Counted from the stretch's first letter, positions 37,571 to 48,279 are shown. The stretch: DNA of 64,000 nucleotides from Haemaphysalis longicornis (GCA_013339765.2 CM023449.1:36658353-36722352); one strand, 5' to 3'. Notes: generated by a model not told the origin, from the letters alone. Program-made: numbers and translations.

Positions 37571-38520
37571 ATGGCTCCTACCACAAGGAGAGAGACGGGA
37601 GAGAAGGAGGAGCCGCAGGGCTCGGGGGGAGACTCAGCGGCCGCTGCGCAGGAGGCTGCTGGTCAGTTGCAGCCCGCAGATCTCGCCTCAATGATGAGGC
37701 AGATGACCGGGATGTTCGCGGAGATGACCCGAATGCTCGGTTCGGCGCTAGCTGCTCCCACCGCGGGTCCTGTAGTGCCGGTCTCGAAGCTGCGTTTGAA
37801 TATCGAGGTTCCCTCCTATTCCGGCTACGGAGACGTGAAATCCGTTTGCGAATACCTGCAGCAACTGGATTCGTATCAGACTGCGGTAGGCGCATCGGAT
37901 GATGACGTGTTGAGGCAGGTCCTGCCCGTGGCACTGGTAGGAAGCGCTGCGCGTTGGAGGCGCTGCCAACCGGCTTTCGAGTCGATGGCAGATTTTAAGG
38001 AGCGCTTCCGCGCTGAATTCCTGCCACCCGATTACGAACACCGTATGAGGGACGAGCTTGCCCTTCGCACGCAGCACCCTGAGGAGAGTCTCCTCGAGTA
38101 CGTGCGGGCAATGCAGGAGCTGTACGAACGGGCCGACCCCGAGGCAGCCGACGCGGTCAAGGTAGCGCGCGTGTGCAGGCAATGCCACCCGCGTTTCAGA
38201 CCGTACCTGCGAGGCCGGAGTTTTCGCAACTTGGAGGCCCTCGCACAAGAAGCCCGGGTAATTCAGGCGGATTTACTCGCCGAGCTTCACTACAGGTTGC
38301 CGCCGAGACCCGAGGAATCGCTCGAACCGGGTTGCGCCTGGTCGGGAGGGGGAGCGGATAACGGCCCCACAAACTCCTCGGTCGGAAGCAACGCAGGCGA
38401 CGGAAGAGGGAGGCAGGACGAAGCAGCCCGCTTGTGCTGGTTTGTCGCAAGCCTGGCCACTTTTCCCGTCAATGCCCCGAGAAAATGCGTAGCACGCAGG
38501 GAAACTCGGATCGCCGGCGA
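37571..38520 (+). CDS. Gag capsid/nucleocapsid of the Gypsy element, frameshifted at the zinc knuckle
   Basis: Translation most likely starts at ATG 37571 (MAPTTRRETGEKEE); the frame is open from 37457. A disordered N-terminus is followed by a retrotransposon gag domain with KLRLNIEVPSYSGYGDVKSV, ARWRRCQPAFESMADFKERF and RTQHPEESLLEYVRAMQ. It would assemble the particle shell. The CCHC knuckle at 38434-38477 is split: the first cysteine and Trp are in the gag frame, while the CRKPGHFSRQC part is one frame over at a T-run one base short. In that shifted frame gag ends at a TGA at about 38520, close to the start of the pol frame. In the unshifted frame the protein runs on to 38650 as Arg/Gly-rich sequence with no family features. 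Confidence 0.85.
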
Positions 38521-38522
38521 CG

Positions 38523-39854
38523 GTGAAGGGCGGTGGCTCGTCGTCGCCGGCGGGAAGCGAGAAGAGGGGGCCAGACAGAGGGGGTGCGAGGGAGCCCCCA
38601 GAGCACCCCGAGCTGGCGCCGGACGGGCAGCTGGCCCCCTCCGCATGTAGGGCACACGGGGACCCATCCTCGGTGGCCCCGTTCATGCGAGTGCAATTAG
38701 TCGGTCAGAACTTTTTGCACTGGTCGACACAGGCTCGACAGGTTTCTCTCATCGGGGACGAAATCTTCGAAGCCTGCCGGAAAAGAAGAATCCGGGTCAG
38801 GCCCGCCGAGACACCCTTGAGCTTAGCAGCGGGTTCGGCAAAAGCAGAGGGAGCTGTGAGACTCACGCTCGCTTTTGATGGCAGAAAGCGCAGACAGCGT
38901 TTTGTTTGCTTGCCTGGTTTGTCTGTTCCAGTCATACTGGGCAGAGATTTCCTCTCGAGGGAGGGTGTTGTGCTCGACATGGGGAGGAACGGCTACCAGT
39001 ACGGGCCGCAACCCCCTTTCTTTCCTTTCGCGAACGCGCCGATGCACGGTTTACAACCGCACGGGGCAAATAGACTCTACTACTGCGCTGCGGAAGGCCA
39101 GGGAGAGGCGTCAGGAAAGAGGAGCACTGATGTAGAAGCGATCGTCGCATCTTTTTCAGGATCCGATGATCAGCGCCGAATGTTGGCGGAAAGTTTGCTC
39201 CCCTTATCGGAAGGGGGTGGCGGAAGCGCGCGCGCCGAGTGCAGTGGTTTCATGGGCGGCGCGGGCCACCCCGAGAGGGGGAGGAAAGGGCCGGACGGAG
39301 GAGTCGAGGCCGGCCGCAAAGGGAAAGCGGAGCGGCATCTCGCAGCGGCGCTTTCTCGCCCCCCGAGAACAGAGGCAGAAAGGAATCTGTCTTGGGGGGA
39401 GGTAGTGAGTAAGGAAGAGCTCATTGAGGCCCAGAAAGCAGACGGTCTGTGCCAGCGGGTGCTGAAAAGGCTAGCGGGAGGCGTAGCTTGCACCGGTAAC
39501 GCTGAGGGGTTTGACGCGTATCTGCTGGGCGACGATGGCTTATTACTTCGCTACTTTCCCCAACTGGACGACGAAGAGGCGGTTTCATCCCCCTTTCGAG
39601 TCGTGGTCCCGAGGAAGTTGCGGAAACGGTTCATGCGGTACTTTCACGACTCAGCGCTGGCAGGACATGGCAGCGGCAGTAAGACTTACGACAAGTTATG
39701 CCGTGTCGCGACCTGGCCAGGCATGAGGAGAGACGTAATGAGCTATTCCCGCGCTTGCCCTCTTTGCCAGGTAGCGAAGCCGCGCGCTGGGAAAGCCTGT
39801 GGGTTTCATGAAGCCGGTGGAAAGCAGCTACCCGTGGCAGATTGTAGCGTGTGA
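38523..39854 (+). pseudogene. Pol part 1: protease and integrase zinc-binding region, with RT/RNase H deleted
   Basis: One 443-codon frame holds the region around an aspartic protease and, near its end, the integrase HHCC zinc finger (HDSALAGHGSGSKTY, WPGM, CPLCQ). The catalytic ALVDTGS (38717-38737) lies one frame over, bracketed by a missing T and an extra G, so the main frame skips it; the downstream VILGRDFLSREGVVLDMG is in frame. Between about 39200 and 39330 there is only low-complexity sequence, where about 1.5 kb of reverse transcriptase and RNase H should be. HLAAALSRPP at 39333 resembles the end of RNase H, so the deletion junction is in frame. Confidence 0.8.
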
Positions 39855-40795
39855 CGTAATGGGACCCCTCCCAAGATCCGCGCGAGGAAACCAGTTCATT
39901 CTGGTTATAACGGACCACTTTTCTAAGTGGGTGGAGTTGTTTCCCCTTAGAAAGCTAGCGTCGGAGCGGATCGTAGAGAAGCTGTGGAGACATTCACTCG
40001 TTTCGGCTTCCCCTCCGACCTGATCACTGACAATGCTTCGTATTTCACAAGCAAAGTCTTTTCAGACTGTTGTCGAGCGCTGCACATTCGGCACAGGAAA
40101 ACGAGTCCTTATCATGCTCAGAGCAACATCACTGAGAGGGTGAACAGGAACCTGAAGTGCATGCTGGTTGCGACAACCAAGGAGCATAAGGACTGGGACG
40201 CGCGTTTGCCTGAGCTGGCTTTCGCGACTAGGACTACCGTAAATAGGTCAACGGGTTTGACACCAGGTTACCTAAACTTTCGGTAGAGAGATCGCTTTTC
40301 CAATGGAAAATGCACTGCATGTACGCGGCGGCGGGTAACGCCCCTTCTCTGTCGCAGTACGCGGCTAGGCTCCGGGAACGCCTTTTGGCAGCGCAACGCA
40401 CGGCTCGGGAGAACCTCGACGTGGCGCGCATGGAGCAAGCCGAGCAGTATAACAAAGGCCGTCGTCACCTTGTGTACAACATCGGTGACCTAGTGCTAAG
40501 GAGAACACACCCACTCAGCAACGCTGCACGCGGTTTCACTGCAGCGCTCGCACACAAATGGCAAGGGCCATACAGAATTACGGCGCAGACGACTCTGCTC
40601 ACGTATGAGATGCAGTCGCTTGAAAGCGACGAGCTGGTGGGTCCTGTGCACGTTAGCGATCTCAAGGCCTATCACGTTCGCACTGGCGATGACGAACAGG
40701 TGGTAGCAGAACCAGAAGGTGGGAGTCCCGCTACTGAGGACAGAACGGCCGGCGATAGGGTTCGAACCCATCGTTACGACCTGAGGGTGCGGTAG
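39799..40795 (+). pseudogene. Pol part 2: integrase catalytic core and GPY/F C-terminus, three frames
   Basis: This continues the integrase in three overlapping frames. The first acidic residue lies in ACDVMGPLP (about 39852). The second lies in LITDNASYF (about 40029), and Glu in NITERVN (about 40134) is 35 codons after it in the same frame, the D,D35E spacing. Frame changes fall at about 39830, 39985 and 40280. The last frame (40310-40795) has the HKWQGPYRI motif that binds Ty3/Gypsy integrase to its family, then an acidic tail. With the three shifts no active integrase is made from this copy as read. Confidence 0.85.
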
Positions 40796-40829
40796 TGTCT
40801 ATCCCCCACGGGTCCGGGTCTCACGTGGT

Positions 40830-41345
40830 TCTACCACGGAGCAACCCGCAGCACAGTCACCGCTTCAAGTTTCATCGCGCCACCTGTGCGGTGGTGCGAG
40901 GCGTGGTTTTGTGCCTGGCCGTTACGATGACCCGCCGCGGTGGCTCAGTGGCTAAGGCGTTGCGCTGCTGAGCACAAGGTCGCGGGTTCGATTCCCGGCC
41001 GCGGCGGCCGCTTTTCTGATGGAGGCGAAAAGCAAAAACGCCCGTGTGTACGAGATTTCGGCGCACGTTAAAGATCCCCAGGTGGTCAAAATTAATCCGG
41101 AGCCCTCCACTACGGCGCGCCTCATCGCCTGCGTTGCGTCGGGCGTGTTAAACCCTACAATCAATCAATGGCCGTTACGATGCCAGCCTGGGCCTGCCGG
41201 CAGCGGGCCCTTCCGGTGCGACCCGGGAGCTTCGCGCCACCGGCCTGGTGGTGCGGGGCGATACGTTCGTGCCTGGGCGTTGCGAGTCCGGCCCGGGCCT
41301 GCCGAGCAGAGGGCCTTCCTGGTTCGACCCGGGATCTGTTGCCAT
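40830..41345 (+). repeat. Two tandem GC-rich units of about 105 bp in the Gypsy 3' region, first one split by a SINE
   Basis: Both units contain CGCGCCACC, GGTGGTGCG(A/G)GGCG, TTCGTGCCTGG-like, GGCCTGCCG, a GCAG(A/C)GGG block and CGACCCGGGA in order. The first begins near 40876, is interrupted at 40930 by the Ruka copy and resumes at 41169. The second begins near 41232. Neither has protein-coding features. Confidence 0.6.
40916..41182 (+). mobile_element. Ruka-type SINE with 14-bp target-site duplication inside the Gypsy element
   Basis: The element occupies 40930-41168, plus strand, and is full length with intact A and B boxes. TGGCCGTTACGATG is duplicated perfectly at 40916-40929 and 41169-41182. 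The SINE is close in sequence to the 6861 copy. Because the host element has nearly identical LTRs, this SINE is either very young or was already in the copy that transposed. Confidence 0.95.
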
Positions 41346-41832
41346 GGTCCGGGGGTCCTGCCGCCCTTCGGAGATGCGAGGCGGCTGCGGTTCGCCTCCT
41401 TGTCAACGGCGGAGCCCTGTTCGTGGATTGGGGGCCTGCTGAGCTCATCGCGGAGCTGTAAGCCCTGGCGTGGAGGCGCCGGTGGGCGCACAGAGCCTAC
41501 AGCTCGCTCTGGGGCTGCGAGCGCCCGTCAATCGGGTTTGCCCCGGGCTCATCACGGCGTTTCCGGTTCCGGCGCAGAGAAGCGGAGATCGGGACACCGG
41601 GGCGCTGTCGAGAGGAGCCTGGCCGTTCGGTGGAATCCTGCGCCGGGCAGCCGAGAATGCGCTCCCGCGGACGCCTACATGGTGGCGATGGCGACAGAGC
41701 GGCATGCTGCCACACTTCGGCGGGTGCCAGCTCACCCACAGCCGCACAGGGCGGCCCCAGGCGCCGACCAGCGGTTCCTCGTGCACTAGGACCCCGAGGC
41801 GATCTTCAATGATGGACCCGTATCCCGTGTTT
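41183..41832 (+). other. GC-rich non-coding tail of the Gypsy element
   Basis: Open frames of 95-256 codons run here on both strands, as expected from high GC content. None carries an envelope-like signal peptide, membrane anchor or known domain. I treat it as 3' non-coding sequence up to the polypurine tract. Confidence 0.5.
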
Positions 41833-41846
41833 GAGGGGGGGAGAGA
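41833..41846 (+). promoter_or_regulatory. Polypurine tract
   Basis: GAGGGGGGGAGAGA lies immediately before the TGTGGGG start of the 3' LTR, the standard plus-strand priming site. Confidence 0.9.
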
Positions 41847-42173
41847 TGTGGGGAGCGCCTTGGCACGACACCTTCTGGCCTAGGGGGTGTCGCCCGGAGC
41901 CCCTGCCATGGGCTCCCTTCCCTCGCCCTCCTCGCCTACCGTGCGGCCCGGTCGCCGGAGAGATGGCGCGAGTGGACGGGTAGGAACGGGCGGTGGGGCT
42001 GAAGAGCCGCGCGCGGGGACTCAGACTCGGGACGCAGAGTGTTTCTGGTGATGGTGTGTGTGTGTATGCCCGGACGGGCGACAGCGCGTTGGAAGATGTA
42101 AGTAAAGAGTTCTTTCACGCAACCGCAGTGTGCCTCATTCCTGGGCATGCCGTAGAGAGCATGCAGGCCCACA
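41847..42173 (+). repeat. 3' LTR
   Basis: 327 bp, identical to the 5' LTR except for a 4-bp insertion (TGCA) shortly before the terminal GGCCCACA. No substitution separates the two copies by eye. Confidence 0.95.
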
Positions 42174-42470
42174 ACCTAAAGGGAAAAAAATCTCATTCTA
42201 ACTGCTACGTCATTTTATTATGAATGTCACACTCATCATACCACACACGTTGAAATAAAGCAAGTAATCACATGAACCTATGGCCAATTAATGCGATGCC
42301 TGCACAAGGTGCCCGTGAGTGCAGTATACGTCCCGTGTCACGGGCCCAGAATCGCGCCACGCGGTCCGCGGGCTTTCGCCCAGTTTACAACTTCACCTTG
42401 CGCAAATATCATCATAATCAACACCAATATCATGCGCGAGACCTTAAAGTGGCTATATGAAGACAAAATA

Positions 42471-42628
42471 CAGTTGAGCCCGCTCATAACGAACACATAG
42501 GGAAACTGAAACCAGTTCGTTATGTTCCCTTTTGCTATATCTGGACACAAAATATATGTACACTAATGGCAACTGGAAACGAGGATTTGTTCGTTATAGC
42601 CGCTATTTCGTTAAAACCGGGTTCACTA
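42471..42628. mobile_element. 158-bp TA-flanked MITE
   Basis: TA flanks both sides (42469-42470 and 42629-42630). The ends CAGTTGAGCCCG and, read inward from the right, TAGTGAACCCGG are imperfect inverted repeats. Each is followed by sub-terminal TAACGAA words in inverted orientation. The layout resembles the pogo-like element at 7717 in miniature. Confidence 0.6.
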
Positions 42629-42639
42629 TAAGTGAGATA

Positions 42640-43985
42640 TACTGCGCAGCCTTGTTCAGTTTGGTCGAACTAGCCTTTGGTAACTCACACAGCTCCCTTC
42701 CAGTCACAGAAGACGTTTTTCAACCGGAGGAACGCATTTCAAATTTAGCGCTGCAGTGATGCACATGGGTCAGCAATAAAACCCAGTTATAAGTGTGTTA
42801 AGTACACGTTAGAATGAAAATGATAGAATCAATAGATGCTCCTCTACGATCACGCAATCATGTTTTTTGGTGGTGGCTTAAGTCGTTGGGCGCAATCGTA
42901 CAAACAAGATCCAGTGATGTCAAAGAGAAATGGCCGAAAAGGAGAAAGGGAGTCGCCGCTGCTTCACGTGTTTTATTTAACATCTCGATTATTCTTTTGA
43001 AGTTGGAGATAAGATTGGTATCATTGTTATCGGGGCAATGCAGTTTTTTTAATGAACAAAGTATTTATTTCGTATTCATATCCTTTAAGGGTGCTTGAAA
43101 ACTAACGCGTTTTTCTTTTCTTTTTTTTCAGTGAGGGAGTGGTGGGGGTGGAGAAGGGGGGGGGGCTTGAGAACAACCCTAGTCTCCCCCCTCCCCCCCC
43201 CCCCCGAAAAAAAAATCCTGGCTAAGCGCCTGCTGCCGTTAGATTTTTTTTTTCAGCGCTGTCCACTCTATCTACGGAATTATATAATAATAAGACTACT
43301 AGGTTACTGTTATACTCTTTTATTGTACTTTCATATTTCTAACGAGTGCAGTCAATAAAAGTCAACAAGTTTTTAACGGAACAACTCAACAGAATTTTAA
43401 AAATATGGGCACCAGTCCACCTTGTGAATGTCGTTGAAAGCAAAGCTCTAAACGACATCCACAATGATGACGCATGCAACGTCTTTTAAATTCACTCACG
43501 TGGCTATACAAATAGTGGAACCAGAGACACATGAAATGAGCTTAACCCCAGCCTTTATTACTTGAAAGAGATATTCTTTGCTAAGGTTAAATCAATGCCT
43601 GATTCACGAACGGTGGTTGGTTGAGTTGTATTGGTAAATCACGAATGGAAACTTTTCATTTCTAAAATTAAAGGAAGCTCAAACCTGGTGTTAGACGATC
43701 TCACTTGTCCTTCTCTTCCGCCCCCCCCCCCCCCACCCCGGAGGCGACGAGATCGGAGACAAAGAAGGAGGAAAAGTGAGATGTCCATGCGTTGGTGTGA
43801 GCTTTTTTTAATCTTTCTAACTCCTAACGCATGGGCAAGGCGCGCACACTGCCGCTACACGTGCCGTGGGCGGAGCGCACAGCAGCTTTAGAGGTCGCGT
43901 GACGCTACCCCGTGGCATTCAGCGAGAACGAAGGTGGTAAACCTGCAGATGTGCTTGGTGAGTGCACTGCCTGTCTTCCCCAAAT
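42640..43985. other. Non-coding stretch with G- and C-runs
   Basis: Contains a G-rich tract and C-run pair at 43128-43206 and a C-run at 43720-43735. No gene recognised. Confidence 0.4.
43128..43206. repeat. G-rich tract facing a C-run
   Basis: Several closely spaced runs of three or more G's (43132-43166) are followed about 20 bases later by a C-rich stretch with a 14-C run (43184-43206). The tract could form a G-quadruplex or a large hairpin. It could also be an assembly-prone homopolymer region. Confidence 0.7.
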
Positions 43986-43990
43986 CCGCC

Positions 43991-44075
43991 CGCGAGGGCT
44001 CATGGCTCAATCGGTAAGGCAACGGGCTCTCGCGCCGTTACTATATTCGTTCTTGGTTCGATTCCTGGCGGTGCC
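43991..44075 (+). repeat. tRNA-like module
   Basis: TGGCTCAATCGGTAAGGCA gives an A-box-like segment and GGTTCGATTCCTGG a good B box. The middle is longer than a standard anticodon arm, and the T stem has a mismatch. TTCTTTC follows. Most likely a tRNA-derived relic; a tRNA with an intron is less likely. Confidence 0.45.
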
Positions 44076-44329
44076 AGTGACTTCTTTCATTTGTTCCCGG
44101 GAGTTTTCTGTTGACACCGACGTTGTATTAAAACTTAATAGAGTTTTTGTTGATAAAACTTGTTATGGTAATCCAGTATCCTTTGCCGGCAGCATTTTTG
44201 TGCAAATATTAATTATACCGCGCTACATGGAGCAATAAATTATACTGAACAATTTTTTTAATTCATTTCCTCAATTACTGCCGCAGCATGGCTTGAACAA
44301 AACAATGAAACTTATAGCATTGACAAACA

Positions 44330-45230
44330 TCTAGTGGCTCACCTCTTCTGGCACTCTACGCCAACCTGAAAGGGAACCAAGGACACCAATTCCGTCACTC
44401 GCCTTTGCCACGACTCCAATTTGCGGCCGCGGACCGCAGTGTTGCTCGCTGAAGGTGGCGACTACATTCCGAACGCCGCGCGAACCGAGGACGTGCGAGC
44501 GGAAGGCGTTATCAAAGTGCATACCTCGGCAACCGCGGCGTTCTGAAAGGAAGACCGACTATATCACCAAAGCTTAATTGGCCTTCCGAGCTAAAGAGTT
44601 CCAGAATAGAGGCAGCGAAGAAGGGCTGAAAACCCGCCACTGCGCCGCTTTCCCGAAAGCTACAGCCTAACGCGCACCGCAAAGCTTTGGTGACAGTCGG
44701 AGCCCCTGCGTCGCGACGGCCCAAGAAACGTCCAGCTCCGAGGCGAATGTGCACTCGGTTAGAAACGCAATTCAAATACGCGGAAGTTTGGCGTCGCGAA
44801 AGAATGATACGAAAACCGGTTTCGTGGGCACGCCGCATGTCGCCCCGGGCCTTCGGCCACAAAACTGACCACTTGGAAGAGTTGTTGGTGAAGCCTGTGA
44901 AGCAACAACTAGTCCGAGAAGAAAGTTCGCGAGGCCCTCGGGAGTACGCTCGTCCGAGCCAGCGGGTTGGGAGTGGTGAATGTCACAGGCACAAGAGCAA
45001 AACGACTCCAAAAGCGAAGAGGATTATTGTTAAGAATTTAAACACCACTTTTCCGCAACAAAGCTCTTTGCTAAACAGTAATGCAACAAAAACACTCACC
45101 CATCCACCGACGCCGCCAACCCGCCGACAGCTTGTCCGAAAGCAACACGCAGCAGCCGGACAAGATGGCGCACCGTTTCCTTTAAAACGCGTTTATCAAA
45201 GCATCATAGTGCACTGCGATTGGCTGGTTT
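44330..45230. other. GC-rich block, possible promoter and first exons of an unidentified gene
   Basis: The composition shifts to CpG-rich. A CCAAT-type ATTGG (45219) and an AAGATGGCG word of the YY1 type (45162) lie together. On the minus strand an ATG at 45103 is followed at once by a GTGAGT donor (45099). Long overlapping frames occupy both strands (plus 44687-45385, minus 44862-44512), but neither product is recognisable. This is suggestive of a promoter, no more. Confidence 0.25.
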
Positions 45231-45861
45231 GTGTCTACCCCACGGGTCTACCCTTCGACTCTTTCGAATCGCTATCGTACTCCAGAACGTTCTTCCAGAC
45301 ACAAAACAAAACGGCAGAAAAAGACTTCCAACTACCGCTTGCGGTTATCGCTGCAAGTCGTGGCCGCGCGGTGAGCGGAGCATGACAAGCATTTTGTGCT
45401 GCGTCACGTAACAAGATCACCTTCCTGCTTGGCGATTTTTCATGCCTGCAGCTCTAAGTGCGTGCACGCTGCTGGGCTTCGGCTGATGTTATCGCACGCG
45501 GGGCTCCCATGCAGCCGCTGATATGCGCGGTCTTCCGTGGCCCGAGAAACCGAAAAAAACACGCCATCTTTCTTTTGCAGCCCGGAAGAATTTGGAGGAG
45601 TTCACCAGCATCGCCATGTAAATTATTTCGAAAAAAAGCGGATCTGCTCATGGAAATTCCTAGGCAGTCTAGAATGACAAATCGAGGAGATTTATGGTAA
45701 ACTTGGGTGACAAGAAATGCCCCTTAGTACCAGATGTGGCTTTAAAGACGACCATATAGTTTGAAATGCTCACTTTAGTGCTGTGGACGACCTTGTGGTG
45801 CAAACGGCACCCGGAACGACGGATTGAGTGACTAAAGCATGTATTGGAGCCGAATAGAAGC

Positions 45862-46497
45862 AAAAACTGTGGTTGATTCCTCTGTCATAGGAGTCGGTAA
45901 AACAAGAAAGTGAAATCTGCAGCTGAGCATGATTTGTGGGTCGGCGGCTGTATTGTGGGTGTGCTAGGAGAGCGATGTCCTGCTGGCGGGTCGCTTCGGC
46001 AAAGGTGCACTGGCGTCATTTCCGTGACCGATATGGCGTCAGTGAAATCTTGTTGTATCCCGGCATAAAACACTTTCGTGTTAAAATACAGCACCCGAAA
46101 ACGAACAGCAATAAGTATAACGTACTCTTTAGTACCAGTGGTTGCTTCCCCGCAAGAAGACCTTGCGTGCAGGAATGCACCCTTTACAGGTCGCTTGCTT
46201 CATTGCACAGGCGTCATTTCCGTGACGGTTATGGCGTCAGTGAAATCTCGGTGTATCCCGGCATAAAACACTTTCGTGTTAAAATATAAAACACTAAAAC
46301 GAACAACTCTAAGTATAACGTACTCTTTAGTACTAGTCGTTGCTTCCCCGCAAGAAGACTTTGTTTGCAGAAATGCACCCTTTACAGGCCGCTTGCTTCG
46401 TTGGACTGGCGTCATTTCCGTGACGGATATGACGTCACTGAAATCTTGGTGCATCCCGAAATAAAACACTTCCGTGTAAAATATTGCAAAAGCTGGA
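45862..46497 (+). repeat. Roughly 195-bp tandem repeat, array 1 (three units)
   Basis: Units begin at about 46006, 46204 and 46404 with GGCGTCATTTCCGTGAC. They then read GCGTCAGTGAAATCT, ATCCCGGCATAAAACACTTT, and (except the last) CTCTTTAGTAC and TTGCTTCCCCGCAAGAAGAC. The period is about 198 bp. A unique leader (45862-45960) precedes the array and is shared with array 2. Both strands stay open across much of the array, giving repeated peptides, but unit ends drift. Confidence 0.85.
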
Positions 46498-47209
46498 CAA
46501 TTGCGTAAGTCGCTCTTCTGCTTCTTTGGCACCCTTTACCCCAGTTGAACTTGCGCCATTAACATGCAACCATCATCAAGTGGCACTTCTGCAGAGGGAA
46601 TTCTTTTAAATTCGGCTTCACTTTTAAGCACAAATGGATTGCTCGGAAGACATTTCTCCAGGGGAATAACTGCTGTCTCAAATCAACATAGAAAGGTCTT
46701 TTAATGGCGACCTCCAAATCCCTTAGTGAGGCGCTACAAATACACCAAACCCCTTTGAAGTCGGCTTCGTACTTCACATCAAAGTATTGCTAGAAAGGCA
46801 TTTTTTGTGGGGAACAATATAACGGTTTTATAAAAGGAAATTCAGTACACTTCCACTCTGTGAAGAAGGATGACCTTTGGAGCTGGGCGCAGCTCAAGAA
46901 GTTCACGAAACAAACGCGGTACTTGAAATTTACGATCTGAAGGACTAGAGCTTTATTCTAGCGGACAAACATGGGGCTGTCTGCTCCGTCCCGTAGAAGA
47001 CCATGTGCTGACAGCAGCCGCGAATTCCGTAACGTTTACAACTTCACTGTGAAATAATTATGACAGGTAAATGATACTGGGCGTAACGACAGAGTCATTC
47101 TAGCGGCCAACATCAGTGTATTTTTTTCTTTCAAGTTTCCTAGCTTAGATGAAGAGTTACAGAGCCTTCACCATAAAGTTGGCTTTTGCCACAAGATCAA
47201 TGTTTTGTG

Positions 47210-47705
47210 TAACCGATTGTCATCTACACGCCTCGTCGACGCACGCAGTTTTGGTCAGAACCTCGTCTTCAACAGCTCCTCTGTAATATGAAGCCCCTAG
47301 GGCCGCGTTTTGTGTGTGGCGACAATGTGGCCCCTCCAGCGTTGCGGACAAACAGATGGGTTTCCTGTTTGAGTACTCATATAAATGCTTTTGGGTGGCC
47401 CCGTCTCGGCCCAGAAAACCGCGAGCTGCCGCCACTGCTCGGACCCGTGAAATTAAAAGTTCTTGACCGCCTGGTCGGTCAGATTCGCCCTCTCACTGCT
47501 CCGGGGATGGGGAAGGCAGGGACGTTGGATTGTTGGGGCATTCCCACATGATGTGTTGAGCGGTGCACGGACACTGACAAGAAGGGCAGTTTAGGGGTGT
47601 TGGATGAAAGAAGAGATGTGGCGCACAATGGGCGAGTTCGAAGTACGTTTGCGTTTGGCGTCTGTGCCAAAGGTGGGTGTCACGGGCGTTTAGGGAAGGG
47701 TGCGG
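47210..47705 (-). pseudogene. LINE C-terminus relic
   Basis: On the minus strand THLWHRRQTQTYFELAHCAP leads to CPSCQCPCTAQHIMWECP, a CxxC...H...C knuckle like those ending RNase H-type LINEs. After a stop comes AVAAARGFLG, a typical Ala-rich ending, and a 3' UTR-like stretch. No reverse transcriptase remains. Confidence 0.55.
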
Positions 47706-47844
47706 TGGGGAGGGGATAGTGCAGCGGCGTACGCTTGAATTTGCTGCGGGGCCGGGCCCTCATAAAAATGCAAAAATAATAAGAAACAAAAGTTACCAAG
47801 TAATATTACCAAGAAACAAACAAAATTAACAAGGAATAGCAAAA

Positions 47845-48275
47845 GAACTGTGGTTGATTCCCCTGTCATAGGAATCGGTAAAACACGAAAGTGAAATGTG
47901 CAGCCAAATCTGCAGCTGATCATGATTTGCGAGTCGGCGGCTGTCTCGTGGGCGCGTTTGGCGAGCGACGTCCTGCTGGCGGGTCGCTTCGGCAAAGGTG
48001 TACTGGCGTCGTTTCCGTGACGGATATGACGTCAGTGAAATCTTGGTGTATCCCGGCATAAAACTCTTTCGTGTTAAAATGTAAACCTCGAAAACGAACA
48101 ACCCTACTCTTCAGTACTAAAGGTTGCTTCCCCAACACAAGACCCTGTGCGCAGGGATGCACCCTTTACAGGATGCTTGCTTCGTTGTACTGGCGTCATT
48201 TGTGTGACGGATATGACGTCACTGAAATGTTCATGTATCCCGGAATAAAACACTTTCGCGTTAAAACAGCGAAAG
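47845..48275 (+). repeat. Roughly 195-bp tandem repeat, array 2 (two units)
   Basis: The leader (ACTGTGGTTGATTCC, GTCGGCGGCTGT and others) matches array 1 in order. Units begin at about 48000 and 48189 with GGCGTC(A/G)TTT and contain the palindromic TGACGTCA. Two kilobases separate the arrays, and the orientation is the same. Confidence 0.85.
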
Positions 48276-48279
48276 CAAA

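Larger units (their letters stand above)
36689..42177 (+). mobile_element. Ty3/Gypsy LTR retrotransposon lacking RT and RNase H
   Basis: It is bounded by a 4-bp duplication, ACCT, at 36689-36692 and 42174-42177. Order: 5' LTR 36693-37015, primer site 37018-37035, gag from 37571, protease, integrase, a 1-kb non-coding tail with a Ruka SINE, polypurine tract 41833-41846, and 3' LTR 41847-42173. The integrase with a GPY/F-type motif and the 4-bp duplication point to Ty3/Gypsy. Reverse transcriptase and RNase H, which should lie between protease and integrase, are missing except for an AALSRPP remnant. The element must have been mobilised in trans, or lost RT after insertion. Confidence 0.9.

Noticed and set aside
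41019..41789. 256-codon frame in the Gypsy 3' region, considered as an envelope gene
   Set aside because: It begins inside the Ruka SINE and has no signal peptide or transmembrane anchor. Opposite-strand frames are equally long.
44687..45385. 232-codon plus-strand frame
   Set aside because: Arg/Lys-rich with no recognisable domain, in a GC-rich block where both strands are open. No start context or splice evidence.
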